This document shows, piece by piece, positions 6,508-7,968 of a stretch of DNA of 7,968 nucleotides. Origin of the DNA: an uncultured Prevotella sp. Its GTDB lineage: Bacteria > Bacteroidota > Bacteroidia > Bacteroidales > Bacteroidaceae. Below the pieces are notes generated by a model, which was given only the letters and a program-made list of their open reading frames with translations, had not been told where the DNA came from and did not search any database. Within the stretch, counting starts at the first letter, position 1, and every line of letters begins with the position of its first letter. Both the position numbers and the translations under genes were made by a program. The stretch is taken from contig CALGRN010000351.1 of the NCBI GenBank assembly GCA_937880835.1, forward strand, positions 1 to 7,968, read 5' to 3'.

Positions 6508-6639
6508 AAGTGCAGTTTGTTGACTGATTATTTTCAACCACATAAACATGAATTAATCAATCTCACGCTATTTGATAATTTAAACTCACGAATAATTCAC
6601 CATTCACCTATATATTTCGCCATATTAACGTTGCTTGCA

Positions 6640-7608
6640 TCACAGAACGGCATTGTAAAAATAGCCTAATGCCACGATAAACAACGTTATCAAACCGAAA
6701 AATATGCATATCAAACGCCATTTCATGACTTTCTTCAACAACACAGCTTCCGGCACAGAAAGCCCCACAACTGCCATCATAAAAGCAAGCGCAGTGCCAA
6801 TGGGAATGCCTTTGGCAACAAAAACTTCTATAACCGGCACTATACCTGCGGCGTTTGAATACATTGGCACAGCCAAAACAACAGACAACGGAACGGCAAG
6901 CAGATTGTCTTTCGACATATATTGTTCGAAAAAGCCTTCGGGAACATAACCGTGAATGAAAGCTCCTATACCAATACCTGCAATGATATAAAAAATAACT
7001 CCTTTAACAATACCGTATGCTTCTTTCATTATCGACGGCAGTCTGTTGAAGAAAGGAGTGTGCTCTTTCTGCCATTCTGCCGAATCGGATGATGAATTAA
7101 GCTGCATCTGTCTGACCCAATCGCTCAAATAAGGCTCTAATTTCATCCTGCCTAATACCATTCCGCCAATCATTCCGAGCATGATACCGCTAATTACATA
7201 TATTACGGTGATGCGTAAACCGAACGTGCCCAGAAACATGGCAACGGCTACTTCGTTGACCAAAGGAGACGTTATAAGATAGGCAAAGGTAACTCCTAAC
7301 GGTATGCCTCCTTTGACAAAGCCGATAAACAATGGTATTGACGAACAAGAACAAAAAGGAGTTATGGCGCCGAACAAAGCCGCAAAGAAGTATTGCAAGC
7401 CATATAGTTTGCGCGATGTGAGATATTCTCGCAAACGCTCGATAGGGAAATAGGCATTTATAATGCCCATTATCACGCTTATGAAAAATAACAGTATCAA
7501 TATCTTTATTGTATCATAAAAAAAGAAATTGACCGATTCGCCGAAAGCAGTAGAAGCATCTAAACCGAAAATTTCATATACCAGAAAGTCTGCAAATCTC
7601 TGTATCAT
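6640..7608 (-). CDS. ArsP/YraQ-family permease (DUF318)
   Basis: This 322-residue inner-membrane permease has about eight hydrophobic segments. The family motif TPFCSCSSIPLF is at 83-94 with Cys86 and Cys88. KGGIPLGVTFA follows at 99-109, and LITSPLVNEVA at 111-121. A second half repeats the pattern at 247-275 (VPMYSNAAG, then KGIPIGTALA). A polar loop at about 160-195 separates the halves. Characterised ArsP proteins export trivalent organoarsenicals such as methylarsenite. Many homologues have no tested substrate, so metalloid or thiol-linked efflux is an inference, strengthened by the adjacent CcdA/ArsG-like gene. I choose ATG 7608 (MIQRFADFLVYEIFGL). An in-frame TTG two codons earlier (7614) is less likely. 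It lies 97 bases downstream of the neighbouring gene on the same strand and is probably in its operon. Confidence 0.85.
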   Translation of the reverse strand: MIQRFADFLVYEIFGLDASTAFGESVNFFFYDTIKILILLFFISVIMGIINAYFPIERLREYLTSRKLYGLQYFFAALFGAITPFCSCSSIPLFIGFVKGGIPLGVTFAYLITSPLVNEVAVAMFLGTFGLRITVIYVISGIMLGMIGGMVLGRMKLEPYLSDWVRQMQLNSSSDSAEWQKEHTPFFNRLPSIMKEAYGIVKGVIFYIIAGIGIGAFIHGYVPEGFFEQYMSKDNLLAVPLSVVLAVPMYSNAAGIVPVIEVFVAKGIPIGTALAFMMAVVGLSVPEAVLLKKVMKWRLICIFFGLITLFIVALGYFYNAVL

Positions 7609-7669
7609 ATACAATAATCATTACATTTATAAAACCTTATCTATAATTTAATCAACGGAATATAATCCT

Positions 7670-7707
7670 GAAAACCATTGTTGCATGTAAACAAAGCAAC
7701 GGTTTTC
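7670..7707 (-). promoter_or_regulatory. Hairpin at the junction of the two efflux genes
   Basis: GAAAACC (7670-7676) pairs with GGTTTTC (7701-7707) and GTTGC (7680-7684) with GCAAC (7696-7700). This makes a 12-bp stem with a three-base bulge and an 11-base loop. On the minus strand it starts at the stop codon of the upstream gene. No U-run follows, so it may be a processing or partial-termination site adjusting permease expression relative to the upstream gene. No TAnnTTTG match is seen between it and the permease start. Confidence 0.35.
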
Positions 7708-7968
7708 ATATCATACCCGAACTGAGAAAAACATAATAAACGCCAATGAGAATAAAAAGTATGGCGACAATGGTGTTAAACCACTTCTGAAATATTTGCA
7801 CGCGATTATAAAACTTGCCTATTTTTGCCACACTGTAAGCCAATATCCAAGCAACAACAATGACCGGAATACCGGTTGCAAATGCAAAGACTACCGGCAA
7901 CAAATAACCCTCGCTTTCGGCAGCCGACATAGGAATAAGCATTCCGAAATAGAACAATCCGCTTGTAG
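7706..7968 (-). CDS. CcdA/ArsG-like membrane permease, C-terminal part (5' end outside window)
   Basis: The last 86 residues of an integral membrane protein are visible, and the frame stays open to the window edge. The sequence begins TSG-LFYFGMLIPMSAAES; the partial codon at the edge ends in CT, which fits a preceding Pro as in a C-P-T-S motif. It continues with two strong membrane segments (LLPVVFAFATGIPVIVVAWI and WFNTIVAILFILIGVYYVF) separated by the basic loop AKIGKFYNRVQIFQKW. This matches my memory of small CcdA/DsbD-like permeases annotated as ArsG-type arsenical efflux proteins in Bacteroidetes. These commonly sit with an ArsR-type regulator, thioredoxin-like proteins and a YraQ permease. 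The downstream permease fits. Substrate assignment is inference, and a cytochrome c biogenesis or disulfide-transfer role is the main alternative. An in-frame TTG at 7957 is an internal leucine and not the start. Confidence 0.7.
   Translation of the reverse strand, partial: TSGLFYFGMLIPMSAAESEGYLLPVVFAFATGIPVIVVAWILAYSVAKIGKFYNRVQIFQKWFNTIVAILFILIGVYYVFLSSGMI

Larger units (their letters stand above)
6252..6639. other. Intergenic spacer between two converging genes
   Basis: This 388-base AT-rich gap separates the end of the helix-hairpin-helix gene (+) from the end of the permease gene (-). It contains an interrupted hairpin directly after the plus-strand stop (6253-6299) and the second palindromic repeat copy (6425-6507). 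I see no gene, promoter consensus or RNA family at 6300-6424 or 6508-6639. Because both neighbours end here, any function is likely to be in transcript ends. Confidence 0.7.

Overview
The window looks like ordinary chromosome from a Bacteroidales bacterium, most likely Prevotella or a close relative. The protein families and gene neighbourhood fit that group, Shine-Dalgarno-like sequences are weak or absent, and two sites match the Bacteroidetes -7 promoter consensus TAnnTTTG. This assignment is inference from pattern recognition, because no database search was possible.

Plus-strand block (1-4907): the 3' part of rnr (RNase R) enters at base 1. A 468-base AT-rich spacer with a palindromic repeat follows. 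Then comes a compact cluster: a long-chain acyl-CoA synthetase (AMP-forming), prfB (release factor 2, overlapping the previous stop by one base), a 45-residue single-span membrane protein, and a CYTH/triphosphate-tunnel protein that starts 6 bases after the small gene. The cluster mixes lipid activation, translation termination and a phosphohydrolase-type protein, so it looks like a housekeeping co-transcription unit and not one pathway.

Middle block (4819-6251): a VanZ-like membrane protein on the minus strand overlaps the end of the CYTH gene by 89 bases, tail to tail. Divergent from it is a membrane-anchored protein with three helix-hairpin-helix modules (ComEA-like).

Right block (6252-7968): a 388-base spacer between two converging genes holds a second copy of the palindromic repeat in inverted orientation. 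Beyond it, on the minus strand, are an ArsP/YraQ-type permease and the 3' part of a CcdA/ArsG-like membrane protein. This pair is typical of thiol- and arsenic-linked efflux clusters, whose regulator and thioredoxin-like genes would lie beyond the right edge.

I see no tRNA, rRNA, CRISPR array, insertion sequence, phage gene or clearly new multi-gene system. The points most worth checking are the modular intergenic repeat family at 841-945 and 6425-6507, the frameshift-free prfB, the 89-base convergent overlap, the small membrane-protein gene, and the internal duplication in the permease with cysteines in only one half.
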